Shown: positions 43,498-52,992 of the stretch, one piece after another
Layout of the letters: every line of letters begins with the position of its first letter
Position numbering within the stretch: the stretch's first letter is position 1
NCBI RefSeq assembly: GCF_004348265.1
Contig: NZ_SMNT01000021.1
Coordinates: 1 to 60,795, forward strand
Source: Methylobacterium segetis
Lineage (GTDB): Bacteria; Pseudomonadota; Alphaproteobacteria; Rhizobiales; Beijerinckiaceae
Length of the DNA stretch: 60,795 nt
Direction: 5' to 3'
The notes under the pieces: model-generated
Databases searched by the model: none
What the model was told of the DNA's origin: nothing
What the model saw: only the letters and a program-made list of their open reading frames with translations
Translations under genes and position numbers: made by a program

Positions 43498-44655
43498 TCA
43501 GCGGCCGAGCCAGCCCTTGAGGCGAGCAACCGCCTCCCGGCACTCGGCTTCCGACCCCGCGAAGGAGAAGCGCACGTGGTGCGCGCCCTCGTTGGGGTCG
43601 AAATCGAGCCCCGGCGTGGCAGCCACGCCCGCCTCGTCGAGCATGCGCCGGCAGAAGCCGGAGGCGTCGTTGGTGAGGTTCGCGACGTCCGCGTAGAGAT
43701 AGAAGGCGCCGTCCGCGGGATGGGTTCGGCCGAGGCCGAGGCCGGGAAAGGCGTCGAGCAGGATCGCGCGGTTGCGCGCGTAGCCGTCGCGCACGGCATC
43801 GAGTTCGTCCCGCGCGTCGAAGGCCGCGAGCGCCGCGACCTGCGACAGGTACGGCGCGGAGATGTAGAGGTTCTGCGCTAGGCGCTCGACGGCGCGCACG
43901 AGGCTGGGCGGCACCACCATCCAGCCGATGCGCCAGCCCGTCATGCAATGGTACTTCGAGAACGAGTTGATCACGACCGCCTGCGGATCGAATTGCAGGG
44001 CCGTGGCCGTCGGCACGCCGTAGCTGAGGCCGTGGTAGATCTCGTCCGAAATGAAGGGCAGTCCAAGCGCGCGCGCCGCCGCGCAGAGTTCAGCCAGCCG
44101 ATCGGGCACGATCACGGTGCCGGACGGGTTGGCCGGGCTCATCACGAGCACGCCGGCAAGCGCGCCGGCCGCGTGGGTCGCCCGCAACCCGGCCGCGGTC
44201 GGGGCGAAGCGGTCCTCGTCGCGCAGCACCATCGGGGCGGGCACGAGGTCGAGGGCCGCGAGGATGCTGCGATAGGCCGGGTAGCCGGGCTGCGGCACCG
44301 CGACCCGCGCGCCCGCGTCGAACAGGCTGAGGAAGGCGAGGACGAAGCCGGCCGAGGAGCCGGTCGTGATCACGACCCGCTCCGGCTCAACGCCGACGCC
44401 ATATTGCTCGCGGTAGTGACGCGCCACGCGCTCGCGCAGGGCGTGGAGGCCGAGCGCTTCCGTATAGGGCACGCGCCCGCTCCGGAGGACGGCCTCGGCC
44501 GCCGTGATCACCGGGCGCGGGGCGGCCGCCGAGGGCTGGCCGACCTCCATGTGAACAATCCCGGCCCCGGCCCGGTCCTTGGCGGCGGCAGCGGCCATGA
44601 CGTCCATGGCGAGGAAGGGCGCGACGGCGGAGGCGCGGCGGGAGATCTCGGGCAT
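43498..44655 (-). CDS. PLP-dependent aminotransferase, class I/II (aspartate aminotransferase fold)
   Basis: A 385-residue fold-type I enzyme. The PLP lysine lies in NSFSKYHCMTGWRIGW, the phosphate/pyridine pocket in VMSPANPSGTVI and FISDEIYHGLSY, and the C-terminal carboxylate arginine in AHHVRFSFAG. The substrate is not set by the sequence; relatives act on aspartate, alanine or aromatic amino acids. It is 103 bases downstream of the fccAB-like pair on the same strand. GTG at 44664 is an alternative start three codons upstream. Confidence 0.88.
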   Translation of the reverse strand: MPEISRRASAVAPFLAMDVMAAAAAKDRAGAGIVHMEVGQPSAAAPRPVITAAEAVLRSGRVPYTEALGLHALRERVARHYREQYGVGVEPERVVITTGSSAGFVLAFLSLFDAGARVAVPQPGYPAYRSILAALDLVPAPMVLRDEDRFAPTAAGLRATHAAGALAGVLVMSPANPSGTVIVPDRLAELCAAARALGLPFISDEIYHGLSYGVPTATALQFDPQAVVINSFSKYHCMTGWRIGWMVVPPSLVRAVERLAQNLYISAPYLSQVAALAAFDARDELDAVRDGYARNRAILLDAFPGLGLGRTHPADGAFYLYADVANLTNDASGFCRRMLDEAGVAATPGLDFDPNEGAHHVRFSFAGSEAECREAVARLKGWLGR

Positions 44656-44758
44656 CGGGTCCACTCGGGGTGCCGCGCAGGCGCGGCGGGCGCGGGCGCC
44701 GGAAAGGCCGCCCTGTTACCGGCTGCGCGGCGAGGCCTCAACATGGCACGCATCGCGC

Positions 44759-46006
44759 TCAGCCGAACATCTCCGCCGTGACGGCCTCGAACCACGCCTC
44801 GCCGTGGGCCGCCTCCTGGGCGCGCAGATTCTCCGGCGCGCCGACGGGAGAGATCCCGGCCGCCTCGGGGATCGCGACGAGGGTGTCCCACTCGATCCCG
44901 TAGACACCCGCGATCGAGACCGCGCGGCCCGGGGCGACGAGGCTGTAGCAGACGTTGACCAGTTTGGGCGGCGCTGGCGCCCGTCCCCGGAGGAGGTCGG
45001 CGACCGCCTGGGCACAGACCTTCGCCTGATCGTTCGCCGAGAAGGCCGATTTCGGCATCGCCCCTGGCATCGCCGCATCGCCGATCACGTGCACCCCGGA
45101 AACGCGCCGCGATTCGAAGCTCACGGGATCGACAGGGCACCAGCCGCCGGCATCGGTGAGGCCCGCGGCGCGGCAGATCTCTGGCGCCCGCTGGGGCGGG
45201 ATCACGGAGGCTACCGAGGGTCGGAACGTGCCCGCCTCGGCGCGCAAGGTCATGGCGGAGGCATCGACCTCGGCGAGGCGGCCGCCGCGCGCCCTCGGCA
45301 CGTACTCGAGATGCTGCGGATAGCGTGTCGCCCACGCCTCCTCGAAGAGCGGCTGCTTCGAGAACACGTCCTTGGCGTCGAGCAGGATCAGCTTCGAGCG
45401 CGGCTTGCGCGCCTTGAGATAATCCGCGATCAGGCTGGCCCGCTCGTAGGGCCCGGGCGGGCAGCGGTAGGGGTTGTCCGGCACCGTGAGCACGACGAGA
45501 CCGCCATCCTCCATCGCTGCGAGGCGGCGGGCGAGGGTCTCCGTCTGCGGGCCGGCTTTCCAGGCATGCGGCATCATCTCGCTCGCGCTCGCGTCGTAGC
45601 CGGGAATCGCGTCGAGGCGGATCTCGATGCCGGGGGAAACGATGAGGCGGTCGTAGGCGAGGCTGTCGCCGCCCGCGAGACGAACCCGGCGCGCCGAGCC
45701 GTCGATCGCGACCGCGCGGTCGTGCACGACCCGGATCCCGGCCGCGGCGAGGCCGCCGTAGCCGAAGACCTGTGACGCCATCGGGCGCAGCCCCACGAGA
45801 ACAGCATTGCTCAAGGGACAGGCATGATAGGTCCGCGCCGGCTCGACGAGGGTGACGCCGAGACCGAGCCGGCACAGCGCACGCGCGGCCGTCGCACCTC
45901 CGAAGCCGCCGCCGACGACCACGACATCCGGCCGGGCCCCGCCGAGCGCGGGGGCCGCGGCGAGAGCGGAGAGGCCGCCCAGTACGGTGCGGCGCGTCGC
46001 CGTCAT
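44759..46006 (-). CDS. fccB: Flavocytochrome c sulfide dehydrogenase, flavoprotein subunit (FccB-like)
   Basis: A 415-residue FAD enzyme with a Tat-type start (MTATRRTVLGGLSALAAAPALGG), so exported. The FAD site is VVVVGGGFGGATAARAL. Cys63 in YHACPLSNAVL matches the cysteine that binds FAD covalently in known FccB, and the redox pair appears as YRCPPGPYERA and NVCYSLVAP. The C-terminal FCSD domain is present. It oxidises sulfide to sulfur and passes electrons to its cytochrome partner, whose stop overlaps this ATG. The sulfide:quinone reductase family is the main alternative, but the CxxSN and cytochrome pairing favour FccB. Confidence 0.82.
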   Translation of the reverse strand: MTATRRTVLGGLSALAAAPALGGARPDVVVVGGGFGGATAARALCRLGLGVTLVEPARTYHACPLSNAVLVGLRPMASQVFGYGGLAAAGIRVVHDRAVAIDGSARRVRLAGGDSLAYDRLIVSPGIEIRLDAIPGYDASASEMMPHAWKAGPQTETLARRLAAMEDGGLVVLTVPDNPYRCPPGPYERASLIADYLKARKPRSKLILLDAKDVFSKQPLFEEAWATRYPQHLEYVPRARGGRLAEVDASAMTLRAEAGTFRPSVASVIPPQRAPEICRAAGLTDAGGWCPVDPVSFESRRVSGVHVIGDAAMPGAMPKSAFSANDQAKVCAQAVADLLRGRAPAPPKLVNVCYSLVAPGRAVSIAGVYGIEWDTLVAIPEAAGISPVGAPENLRAQEAAHGEAWFEAVTAEMFG

Positions 46007-46311
46007 CGCGGAGCGGCTTGCCCGAGATGCTCGGCGAGCGCCCGGATCTCCTCCCGGGAAAACCCCTTGGCGAGATAGGGCATCACCGTGCCGGTCCTCG
46101 TCCCGGTGCGATAGGCGTCGAGCGCTTCGGCGATCTGGTCCGGCGTCCGGTTGCGGAGGCAGGGCGGAGCCGCCGGGACGGGCCCGCATGCGGCATGGCA
46201 GACGGCACAGGACGAGGCGCCCGGTGGTGGGACATCGTCGGCGACGGCGGGCGCGCCGACCAGACAGAGAAGCACGACGCGCGCGGATCTCGACCCAACT
46301 GACAGCGGCAC
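46003..46311 (-). CDS. Small c-type cytochrome, FccA-like subunit
   Basis: A 102-residue periplasmic cytochrome with a signal peptide and one haem site C35-AV-C38-H39. A likely axial methionine is in GTVMPYLAKGFSREEIRALAEHL, the usual C-terminal helix of cytochrome c553 types. Two further cysteines (AACG, PPCL) could form a disulfide. Its TGA overlaps the fccB ATG by four bases, so the two are coupled. Many FccA proteins carry two haems; this one has one. Confidence 0.78.
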   Translation of the reverse strand: MPLSVGSRSARVVLLCLVGAPAVADDVPPPGASSCAVCHAACGPVPAAPPCLRNRTPDQIAEALDAYRTGTRTGTVMPYLAKGFSREEIRALAEHLGQAAPR

Positions 46312-46469
46312 GCCCCTCCTCCGACCTACTACTTGGTAGGCGCACCATCGTCACGGGGCAAGCCGCCGCCAGTCGCGAATTGACCGGCCGCCGTGAAAAC
46401 GCCTAACCCCGTGGCTACCGACCCGTTGCTGCCCGGCATCGGCCGGCCCGTGCCGACCCGCGAGGTTTC

Positions 46470-47246
46470 ATGCTCCGCCTTCCCTTGATCTCCGCCCTCG
46501 CTCTGACTCTCGCCCTCGGCGCGCTGCCCGCTGCCGCGCAGACGGCGGAGACCTCGCCCTTCACGGACGCGCAGCGCAGCGCCATCGAGGCGATCATCAA
46601 GGATTACCTCGTCAAGAATCCGGACGTGCTGCAGGAGGCGATCGCGGAGGGCGAGAAGCGGCAGCTCGAGACGCAGCGTCTGGCGCAGGCGGCCGCCCTC
46701 AAGGAATCCCGCGAGGCTCTCCTGAACGGACCGCACGACGTCGTCGCCGGCAACCCGAACGGCGACGTCACGCTGGTCGAGTTCTTCGACTACAATTGCG
46801 GCTATTGCCGCAAGGCGCTCGGCGACGTGCAGGCGCTGATCAAGAGCGATCCGAAGCTGCGGGTCGTCATCAAGGATTTCCCCGTCCTCGGCGCTGAATC
46901 GCTTGAGGCCAGCCAGATGGCGGTGGCCGCGAAGCAGCAGATCAAGGGCGAGAAGCTGTTCGAGTTCCACCAGAAGCTGCTCGAGTCGAAGGGCCGCGTG
47001 AACGGAGCCCGCGCCCTGCAGGTCGCCAAGGACATGGGCCTCGACACGGCGAAGCTCCAGAAAGACGCGCAGGGTCCGGAGGTGAAGGCGGCGTTGAGCG
47101 AGAACCGGGGCCTCGGCGACAAGCTCGGCCTCTCCGGAACGCCGGCCTTCATCATCGGCGACGAGATCATCCCGGGTGCCGTGGGAGCGGACCCGATCCG
47201 CAAGACGATCAGCGATGTCCGGCAATGCGGCCACGCGAGTTGCTGA
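46470..47246 (+). CDS. DsbA-family thiol:disulfide oxidoreductase with ScsC-like N-terminal region
   Basis: A 258-residue periplasmic protein. After the signal peptide (LALGALPAAAQ) comes a helical stretch (FTDAQRSAIEAIIKDYLVKNPDVLQEAIAE) typical of the ScsC/Com1 N-terminal oligomerisation region. The thioredoxin fold with CGYC follows in EFFDYNCGYCRK, then the cis-proline in GLSGTPAFIIGDE. It forms or isomerises disulfides in exported proteins. It is the first gene of the conserved block with aroQ and accBC and is divergent from the cytochrome gene. Confidence 0.88.
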   Translation: MLRLPLISALALTLALGALPAAAQTAETSPFTDAQRSAIEAIIKDYLVKNPDVLQEAIAEGEKRQLETQRLAQAAALKESREALLNGPHDVVAGNPNGDVTLVEFFDYNCGYCRKALGDVQALIKSDPKLRVVIKDFPVLGAESLEASQMAVAAKQQIKGEKLFEFHQKLLESKGRVNGARALQVAKDMGLDTAKLQKDAQGPEVKAALSENRGLGDKLGLSGTPAFIIGDEIIPGAVGADPIRKTISDVRQCGHASC

Positions 47247-47351
47247 CGGCGGCCGCGCCGTGAGCGGGCGGGCGGCCCTTGTCGCGGGCGAGGCCCATCG
47301 TCTAAGAGCGGCCGACCTCGCGCCAGCCCGCGCGGCCCCCGGATCTCTTCC

Positions 47352-47816
47352 ATGATCTCGATCCACGTCCTGAACGGGCCGAATCTGAATCTGCTGGGCC
47401 GCCGAGAGCCCGGCATCTACGGCACCGCGACGCTTGCGGACATCGAGCGGGACCTGACGGCCCGGGCCGAGGCTCTCGCCGTCGCGCTCACCGTCCGGCA
47501 GACCAATCACGAGGGCGAACTCGTCGGCTTCGTGCAGGAAGCGGGGCTCGCGGGCGCCGGCGTCCTGATCAACGCCGCCGCCTACACGCACACCTCCGTG
47601 GCCCTGCGCGACGCGATCAGCGGCAGCAGCGTGCTCGCCGTCGAGATCCACCTCTCCAACGTGCACGCCCGCGAGAGCTTTCGCCACGTCTCGCTGATCG
47701 CACCTGTCTGCGCGGGCGTGATCTGCGGCTTCGGCCCGATGAGCTACCGCCTCGGCCTCGACGCGCTGGCCGCGCTGATGGCCGGCCGCATCCCGACTCC
47801 CGCTTCCGAAGACTAG
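47352..47816 (+). CDS. aroQ: 3-dehydroquinate dehydratase, type II
   Basis: A 154-residue cytoplasmic shikimate-pathway enzyme. It shows [20 protein letters not shown] with catalytic Arg18 and Tyr23, [32 protein letters not shown] and [15 protein letters not shown] with the catalytic histidine. Full length. It is followed after five bases by accB, an arrangement common in alphaproteobacteria. Confidence 0.95.
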   Translation: MISIHVLNGPNLNLLGRREPGIYGTATLADIERDLTARAEALAVALTVRQTNHEGELVGFVQEAGLAGAGVLINAAAYTHTSVALRDAISGSSVLAVEIHLSNVHARESFRHVSLIAPVCAGVICGFGPMSYRLGLDALAALMAGRIPTPASED

Positions 47817-47821
47817 AGCCG

Positions 47822-48304
47822 ATGCCCAAGCAAGATTCCATCGATCCCGAACTCGTGCGCGAACTCGCCAACCTCGTCACCGAGACGGGGCTGACCGAGA
47901 TCGAGGTGGAGAAGGGCGACCTGCGCATCCGCGTGGTGCGCCGCCTGGAACCGGTGAGCGTGCAGGTCGCGGCGCCGGTCGCCGCTCCTCTTCCGATGGC
48001 GGCGGTGAGCGCGCCCGCGGTCCCGGCGCCGGGTCCTGCTGCCGAGAAGGGCAAGGCGGGGGCGAGCCATCCGGGAGCGATCCTCTCGCCGATGGTCGGC
48101 ACCGCCTATCGTCGTGCGTCGCCCGAGGCCAAGGTCTTCGTCGAGGTCGGCTCGCAGGTTGCCGCCGGCGAGAAGCTCCTCCTCGTGGAGGCCATGAAGA
48201 CCTTCAACGAGATCGTCGCGCCCCGGGCCGGCACGGTCACCGCCATCTTCATCGAGGACGGGCAGCCGGTGGAGTTCGGCGAGCCCCTTCTGGTGATCGA
48301 GTAG
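47822..48304 (+). CDS. accB: Acetyl-CoA carboxylase biotin carboxyl carrier protein
   Basis: A 160-residue carrier. The N-terminal helical part ([34 protein letters not shown]), an Ala/Pro linker (about 45-82), and the biotinyl domain with the thumb [13 protein letters not shown] and biotin site EAMKT (Lys126) are all present. It carries carboxybiotin from AccC to the carboxyltransferase for malonyl-CoA synthesis. accC starts nine bases after its stop. Confidence 0.95.
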   Translation: MPKQDSIDPELVRELANLVTETGLTEIEVEKGDLRIRVVRRLEPVSVQVAAPVAAPLPMAAVSAPAVPAPGPAAEKGKAGASHPGAILSPMVGTAYRRASPEAKVFVEVGSQVAAGEKLLLVEAMKTFNEIVAPRAGTVTAIFIEDGQPVEFGEPLLVIE

Positions 48305-48313
48305 GCGCGGTCC

Positions 48314-49666
48314 ATGTTCGACAAGATCCTGATCGCCAATCGCGGCGAGATCGCGCTGCGCATCCTGCGGGCCGCCAAGGAACTCGGGATCGCGACCGTG
48401 GCGGTGCATTCAACCGCCGATGCCGACGCCATGCACGTGCGCCTCGCCGACGAGAGCGTCTGCATCGGTCCGCCCTCGGCCCGCGAGAGCTACCTCAACA
48501 TCCCCTCGATCATCGCGGCCTGCGAGATCACGGGCGCGGATGCGGTGCATCCGGGCTACGGCTTCCTCTCGGAGAATGCCCGCTTCGCCGACGTGCTCGC
48601 CCACCACAATATCGGCTTCATCGGGCCGAAGGCCGACCACATCCGGGTGATGGGCGACAAGATCGAGGCGAAGCGCACGGCCAAGCGCCTCGGCATCCCT
48701 TGCGTGCCGGGCTCCGAGGGCGGGATCGAGGACGCGGACGAGGCCAAGCGCGTCGCCGCCGAGATCGGCTATCCCGTTCTCGTCAAGGCCGCCTCCGGCG
48801 GCGGCGGCCGCGGCATGAAGGTGGCGCGGACGGAAGCGGACTTGGAGCAGGCCATCGGGATGGCGCGCTCCGAGGCCAAAGCCGCCTTCGGCGACGATGC
48901 GGTCTACCTCGAGAAGTACCTGGAGAAGCCGCGCCACATCGAGGTGCAGGTGCTCGGCGACGGGCACGGCGGGGCCGTGCACCTGGCCGAGCGTGACTGC
49001 TCCCTGCAGCGCCGCCATCAGAAGGTCTGGGAGGAAGGCGGTTCGCCCGCCCTCAACGACGCGATGCGCGCCGAGATCGGGAGCATCTGCGCCAAGGCCA
49101 TGCAGGAGCTCGGCTATCTCGGCGCCGGCACGATCGAGTTCCTCTACGAGGAGGGCCGCTTTTACTTCATCGAGATGAACACGCGCATTCAGGTTGAGCA
49201 TCCGGTGACCGAGATGATCACCGGCATCGACCTCGTGATCGAGCAGATCCGCGTGGCGGCCGGAAGCGCCCTCTCCGTGGCGCAGGGCGACATCCGCGTC
49301 GAGGGCCACGCCATCGAGTGCCGGATCAACGCCGAGCACCCGGCGACCTTCCGCCCCTCCCCCGGCCTGATCACATACTACCATCCGCCGGGCGGCCTCG
49401 GCGTACGCGTAGATTCGGCCGCGTTCCAGGGCTACCGGATTCCGCCCAACTACGATTCGCTGATCGGCAAGCTGATCGTCCACGGCCGCACCCGCAACGA
49501 GTGCCTGATGCGGCTTCGCCGCGCCCTTGACGAGTTCGTGGTCGATGGCGTGGACACCACCCTGCCCTTGTTCCGCACGCTGGTCCGCAACGCGGACGTG
49601 CAAAACGGCCTCTACGATATCCACTGGCTCGAGGGCTTCCTGGCCCAGGGCGGCTTCGACGGCTGA
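48314..49666 (+). CDS. accC: Acetyl-CoA carboxylase, biotin carboxylase subunit
   Basis: A 450-residue ATP-grasp enzyme that carboxylates biotin on AccB. It has [24 protein letters not shown], the glycine loop [12 protein letters not shown], the [13 protein letters not shown] segment, and the metal/biotin site [20 protein letters not shown]. Full length and intact. Last gene of the aroQ-accB-accC run. Confidence 0.95.
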   Translation: MFDKILIANRGEIALRILRAAKELGIATVAVHSTADADAMHVRLADESVCIGPPSARESYLNIPSIIAACEITGADAVHPGYGFLSENARFADVLAHHNIGFIGPKADHIRVMGDKIEAKRTAKRLGIPCVPGSEGGIEDADEAKRVAAEIGYPVLVKAASGGGGRGMKVARTEADLEQAIGMARSEAKAAFGDDAVYLEKYLEKPRHIEVQVLGDGHGGAVHLAERDCSLQRRHQKVWEEGGSPALNDAMRAEIGSICAKAMQELGYLGAGTIEFLYEEGRFYFIEMNTRIQVEHPVTEMITGIDLVIEQIRVAAGSALSVAQGDIRVEGHAIECRINAEHPATFRPSPGLITYYHPPGGLGVRVDSAAFQGYRIPPNYDSLIGKLIVHGRTRNECLMRLRRALDEFVVDGVDTTLPLFRTLVRNADVQNGLYDIHWLEGFLAQGGFDG

Positions 49667-50019
49667 AGCTCACTTCCGGCGCCGCCCATGTCTGCTGCGT
49701 CGCCCTGTGTGGTGGCGCACCAGTCGGAAGCCGACGCGACACCGCATTGCACAAACCGGTAGTCGCAATCCGATCGGATAAATCTTCTCACGGTTGTGAT
49801 CAGGCGAGGATTTCGTCTGCGAGGTGCCACGCCATGGGAGTGCGCCTGTCTCCGGGCAACCCCGAGATCCGCGACCTTTCGTCGGCTCAGCGAGGGCCGG
49901 AACGCGAGCGCCGCAGGACGCTTCATCCCGCAACCAGGTCGGGACGGTGGTGAGCAAGCCTCAACCGAAGCCCCGGACCGGCAAACCCCTCGCCCATTCC
50001 TCGTATCGAGACGACAGCC
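49667..50019. other. Intergenic region after accC, 353 bp
   Basis: No recognisable gene. An AT-richer patch at 49750-49800 may hold the promoter of the small secreted protein downstream. No terminator with a clear T run was found directly after accC. Confidence 0.4.
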
Positions 50020-50277
50020 ATGCGCACCCTCGCCCTCGCCCTCCTTGCCGCCACGCTCACCGCCGGCACCGCGTCCGCCCAGGTTCTCACCGGCCCTGCC
50101 GTTCCGCAGGGTGAGTTCGCCCCCTACGCCTATGACGGGCGCCTCGTCGGCAACGTCGTGAACACGGCGCCAAACCGCCAGGCGATCTTCGAGGATTCCG
50201 CCAAGGGCGGCAACGCCGAGCAGACGAACCGGCGCGTCCCGAATCTCGGCACGACCTCGGGCGGCCCGATCTTCTGA
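50020..50277 (+). CDS. Small secreted hypothetical protein, 85 aa
   Basis: A signal peptide (MRTLALALLAATLTAGTASA) is followed by a 64-residue mature part with no cysteine: VLTGPAVPQGEFAPYAYDGR, then VNTAPNRQAIFEDSAKGGNAEQTNRRVPNLGTTSGGPIF. Gly/Asn-rich and probably flexible. A strong terminator follows within 25 bases, so it is its own transcription unit. No function known. Confidence 0.65.
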   Translation: MRTLALALLAATLTAGTASAQVLTGPAVPQGEFAPYAYDGRLVGNVVNTAPNRQAIFEDSAKGGNAEQTNRRVPNLGTTSGGPIF

Positions 50278-50298
50278 TCACCCGAATCGGTAAAAGCG

Positions 50299-50324
50299 CG
50301 GCGGAGCTTCGGCTCCGCCGTTTT
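50299..50324 (+). terminator. Strong intrinsic terminator
   Basis: CGGCGGAGC at 50299-50307, a TTCG tetraloop, and GCTCCGCCG at 50312-50320, then TTTT. Preceded by AAAA, so it can also act on the minus strand. Confidence 0.9.
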
Positions 50325-50376
50325 CGTCACCACAAGCCTCTGGTCTTCCGCGCGCCGCCGCGCCAGACTCAACCCC

Positions 50377-51060
50377 ATGCACGACGGCGCCCGTGTGGAG
50401 ATCACTCCCGAGATCCTGCTCAAGGCTTACGCGGCGGGCATTTTCCCGATGGCGGAGGACGCGAGCGACCCGACCCTCTACTGGGTCGAGCCGCGCGCAC
50501 GCGGCGTGCTTCCGCTGGACGGCTTCCGGGTCTCGCGTCGCCTCGCGCGCACCGTCCGATCCGACCTGTTCGAGGTCCGCAGCGATTCGGATTTCGACGG
50601 CATCATCGCGGGTTGCGCCGCACCACGGCGGGACAGCGAGCGGACCTGGATCAACCGGCGCATCCGCGACCTCTACGGCGCCCTGTTCGACCAGGGCTAC
50701 GCGCACACGATCGAGGTCTATGCGGGCAGCCCCCGTCGGCTCGTGGGCGGGCTCTACGGGGTCTCCCTCGGGGCCGCCTTCTTCGGCGAGAGCATGTTCC
50801 ACGAGGTGCGCGACGCCTCGAAGGTCGCGCTTGTCCACTTGATGGCGCGCCTGCGCCGCGGAGGCTACCGCCTCGCCGACACCCAGTTCGTCACCGACCA
50901 TCTCGCACAGTTCGGGGCGCACGAATTGCCGCGCCATGTCTACAAGCGCCTGCTCGGCGATGCGCTCGCGGCCCGCGCGAACTGGGATGTCTGGCCGAGT
51001 AACGGCAGCGTCAACGGGGCCGACGCCCTCGCCGCCCTCGGACTCGACCGCAACACCTGA
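50377..51060 (+). CDS. aat: Leucyl/phenylalanyl-tRNA--protein transferase
   Basis: A 227-residue cytoplasmic enzyme that adds Leu or Phe to proteins with N-terminal Arg or Lys and so sends them to ClpAP. Typical segments are [34 protein letters not shown], the active-site [33 protein letters not shown] and [19 protein letters not shown]. Full length. It precedes the DUF2155 and NDUFA12 genes in many rhizobial genomes; here a PAS regulator lies between. Confidence 0.95.
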   Translation: MHDGARVEITPEILLKAYAAGIFPMAEDASDPTLYWVEPRARGVLPLDGFRVSRRLARTVRSDLFEVRSDSDFDGIIAGCAAPRRDSERTWINRRIRDLYGALFDQGYAHTIEVYAGSPRRLVGGLYGVSLGAAFFGESMFHEVRDASKVALVHLMARLRRGGYRLADTQFVTDHLAQFGAHELPRHVYKRLLGDALAARANWDVWPSNGSVNGADALAALGLDRNT

Positions 51061-51086
51061 GGGACGGCCCGGAGCTGGGCGCCGGA

Positions 51087-51102
51087 TTACTACTCTAAGT
51101 AA
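51087..51102. promoter_or_regulatory. AT-rich inverted repeat before the PAS-XRE gene
   Basis: TTACT at 51087-51091 and AGTAA at 51098-51102 flank six bases, in an AT-rich island 107 bases before the ATG of the PAS-PAS-XRE gene. A possible autoregulation site. Confidence 0.25.
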
Positions 51103-51208
51103 TTATTGAGCCGTCCACCGCGCCGCGGATATAGAGCGCTATCCTTCGTCGACGCCGAAACCGACCGCGCACCGTGACGCACCTTCCCCGCGCGAGCGCG
51201 CGCCCGCG

Positions 51209-52228
51209 ATGAATGCCGCCGACCTCGCCTTCTCGCCCGAGGAATACCTGCGCCTCATCGAGAGCCTCGGGCTGACCGGCACCTGGACCTGGACCTTCGC
51301 GACGAACGAGCAGACTTGGTCGCCCGGCCTCTACCGGATCCTCGGCATGGAACCGAGCCTCGTCAGGCCGAGCTACGACCTGTTCCGCAGCCTCGTTCAT
51401 CCGGAAGACCGGTCGATGCTGGAGAGCGTCGTCGAGGTGATGCATCTCGGCTGCCTGACGGACCATACGGTTCGCGTTCAGCGGCCCGACGGCGGATCGC
51501 GCACCCTGTCCTGCCGCGGCGAGGTGCTGTTCTCGCCGGACGGCCGCCCGCGCTCGGCCAGCGGCTTCGTCCTCGACATCACGAACCCCGACCGGCTGGC
51601 GCGGGCGCAGGCCGCGGAGCGGCAGCGTCGCTGGGCGCTTTTCGAGCAGACCGGCTCGTTCCAGTTCACGCTCAGCGTCGACGGCGTGTTCCATTTCCCG
51701 AAGGAGCTCTTCGCGCTCACGGGCCTGACGGCGGCGGACATCGCCGAGGACGCCTTCGTCACGATCTGCCGGGAGGAGCGGGAGCACTGGCGCGGGCTGA
51801 GCCTGGAGGCCCGCGGGGCGGGCCTCGCCCACTCGTCGAGCCCGCTCGCGCCGCTGGCGGGCGGCGGCTCCGCCCGATTCCGGGTCGTGACGGTGCCGGT
51901 TCGGAGCGACCTCGGCCTCATCAAGGAGTGGAGCAGCATCACCGTGCCGGTCGACACGAACGCTTTCCGGGCCTCGGATTCGGCGCTGGAGGGATTGGAG
52001 CAGGCCGTGTGCGGCGCCCATATCCGGGCGGCTCGCGCGCTCCTCAACTGGTCGATGGCCGATCTCGCCCGGGCGAGCGGCGTCTCCTTCCACACGATCC
52101 GCCGGATCGAGGAGGACGCGCCCGGCATCCTCGCCCAGACCCGCCACCTCGCCATCGCGGCGCTTCGGCGGGGCGGAATCCGCTTCGTCTTCCTCGACGA
52201 TGGGTCGATCGCGACCGCGCGGGTGTGA
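51209..52228 (+). CDS. PAS-PAS-XRE one-component transcriptional regulator
   Basis: A 339-residue soluble protein. A first PAS_3 domain covers about residues 20-135 (GTWTWTFATNEQTWSPGLYRILGMEP, LVHPEDRSMLE, GFVLDITNPDR). A second, less typical PAS-like unit lies at about 145-250 (GSFQFTLSVDGVFHFPKELFALTGL). The C-terminus is an XRE HTH (AARALLNWSMADLARASGVSFHTIRRIEEDAPG) with a short strand-rich tail (GGIRFVFLDDGS). It probably senses a small molecule, redox or light cue and binds DNA directly. It splits the usual aat-DUF2155 neighbourhood. Confidence 0.75.
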   Translation: MNAADLAFSPEEYLRLIESLGLTGTWTWTFATNEQTWSPGLYRILGMEPSLVRPSYDLFRSLVHPEDRSMLESVVEVMHLGCLTDHTVRVQRPDGGSRTLSCRGEVLFSPDGRPRSASGFVLDITNPDRLARAQAAERQRRWALFEQTGSFQFTLSVDGVFHFPKELFALTGLTAADIAEDAFVTICREEREHWRGLSLEARGAGLAHSSSPLAPLAGGGSARFRVVTVPVRSDLGLIKEWSSITVPVDTNAFRASDSALEGLEQAVCGAHIRAARALLNWSMADLARASGVSFHTIRRIEEDAPGILAQTRHLAIAALRRGGIRFVFLDDGSIATARV

Positions 52229-52234
52229 GCGCCT

Positions 52235-52903
52235 CTAGCGGAACAGCGCGTCGAACAGCGATTGGGGCTGCTGCTGCGGCGCCGCGGCAGGCCCCTCATT
52301 CGACGGGAAGAACTTGCGCGAGGGCTTCTGGCGCGGCTGCACCGGCACGCCGCGCGGCGCCTCGACGTCGACCTGGCCGGCCGAGTTCACCTGCTGGGCG
52401 GTGCGGGTCGGATCCTTGTCGCGGTTGCGCTTCGGCTTCTCGGGCTTCGAGGCGAGCGCGGGCACGTCCTCCTGCTCCTTCGCCTCGGCGATCAGGTCGG
52501 TCCCGCCCTTACAATCGACGAGCCAGACATCGTAGATCGGATGCTCGATCGCGTGCAGGCCGGGGCTCGCCGCGAACATCCAGCCCGTGAAGATGCGGCG
52601 GTACTTATTGTCGAGGGTGACCTCGTCGACCTCGAGGAATCCGGTGGTCTTGGCGCTCTCGGTCGGCGGCCGCGTGTAGCAGACCCGCGGCGTGAGCTGC
52701 AGGGCGCCGAACTGCACCGTCTCGTCCACCGCCACCTCGAAGGAAACGATGCGGCCGGTGATCTTGTCGAGGCCGGAGAAGACTGCGGTCGGGTTCTTGA
52801 TCTTGTCGGCGGAGGCCGGGAGCGCGCAGATCCCGAGGGCCAGCGTGGCGAGGACGGTTCGGCCGAGCGCGGCGCGCGCGAGACGTGCGGTGATGCGGCT
52901 CAA
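52235..52903 (-). CDS. DUF2155 exported protein
   Basis: A 222-residue protein with a signal peptide (TVLATLALGICALPASA). The DUF2155 core is clear: NPTAVFSGLDKITGRIVSFEVAVDETVQFGALQLTPRVCYTRPPTE and RRIFTGWMFAASPGLHAIEHPIYDVWLVDCK, with two cysteines likely joined. A disordered basic/Pro/Gln tail of about 75 residues follows. It is an alphaproteobacterial periplasmic protein of unknown role, usually beside NDUFA12, as here. Confidence 0.88.
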   Translation of the reverse strand: MSRITARLARAALGRTVLATLALGICALPASADKIKNPTAVFSGLDKITGRIVSFEVAVDETVQFGALQLTPRVCYTRPPTESAKTTGFLEVDEVTLDNKYRRIFTGWMFAASPGLHAIEHPIYDVWLVDCKGGTDLIAEAKEQEDVPALASKPEKPKRNRDKDPTRTAQQVNSAGQVDVEAPRGVPVQPRQKPSRKFFPSNEGPAAAPQQQPQSLFDALFR

Positions 52904-52992
52904 GGCTCGCCCCTCTCGAATGGACGGCGCGCCGGCGGCGGGCGCGTCCGGCCATCAATACCCGAACGGTGGTGGAAAAAGGGCGGTCCGGC

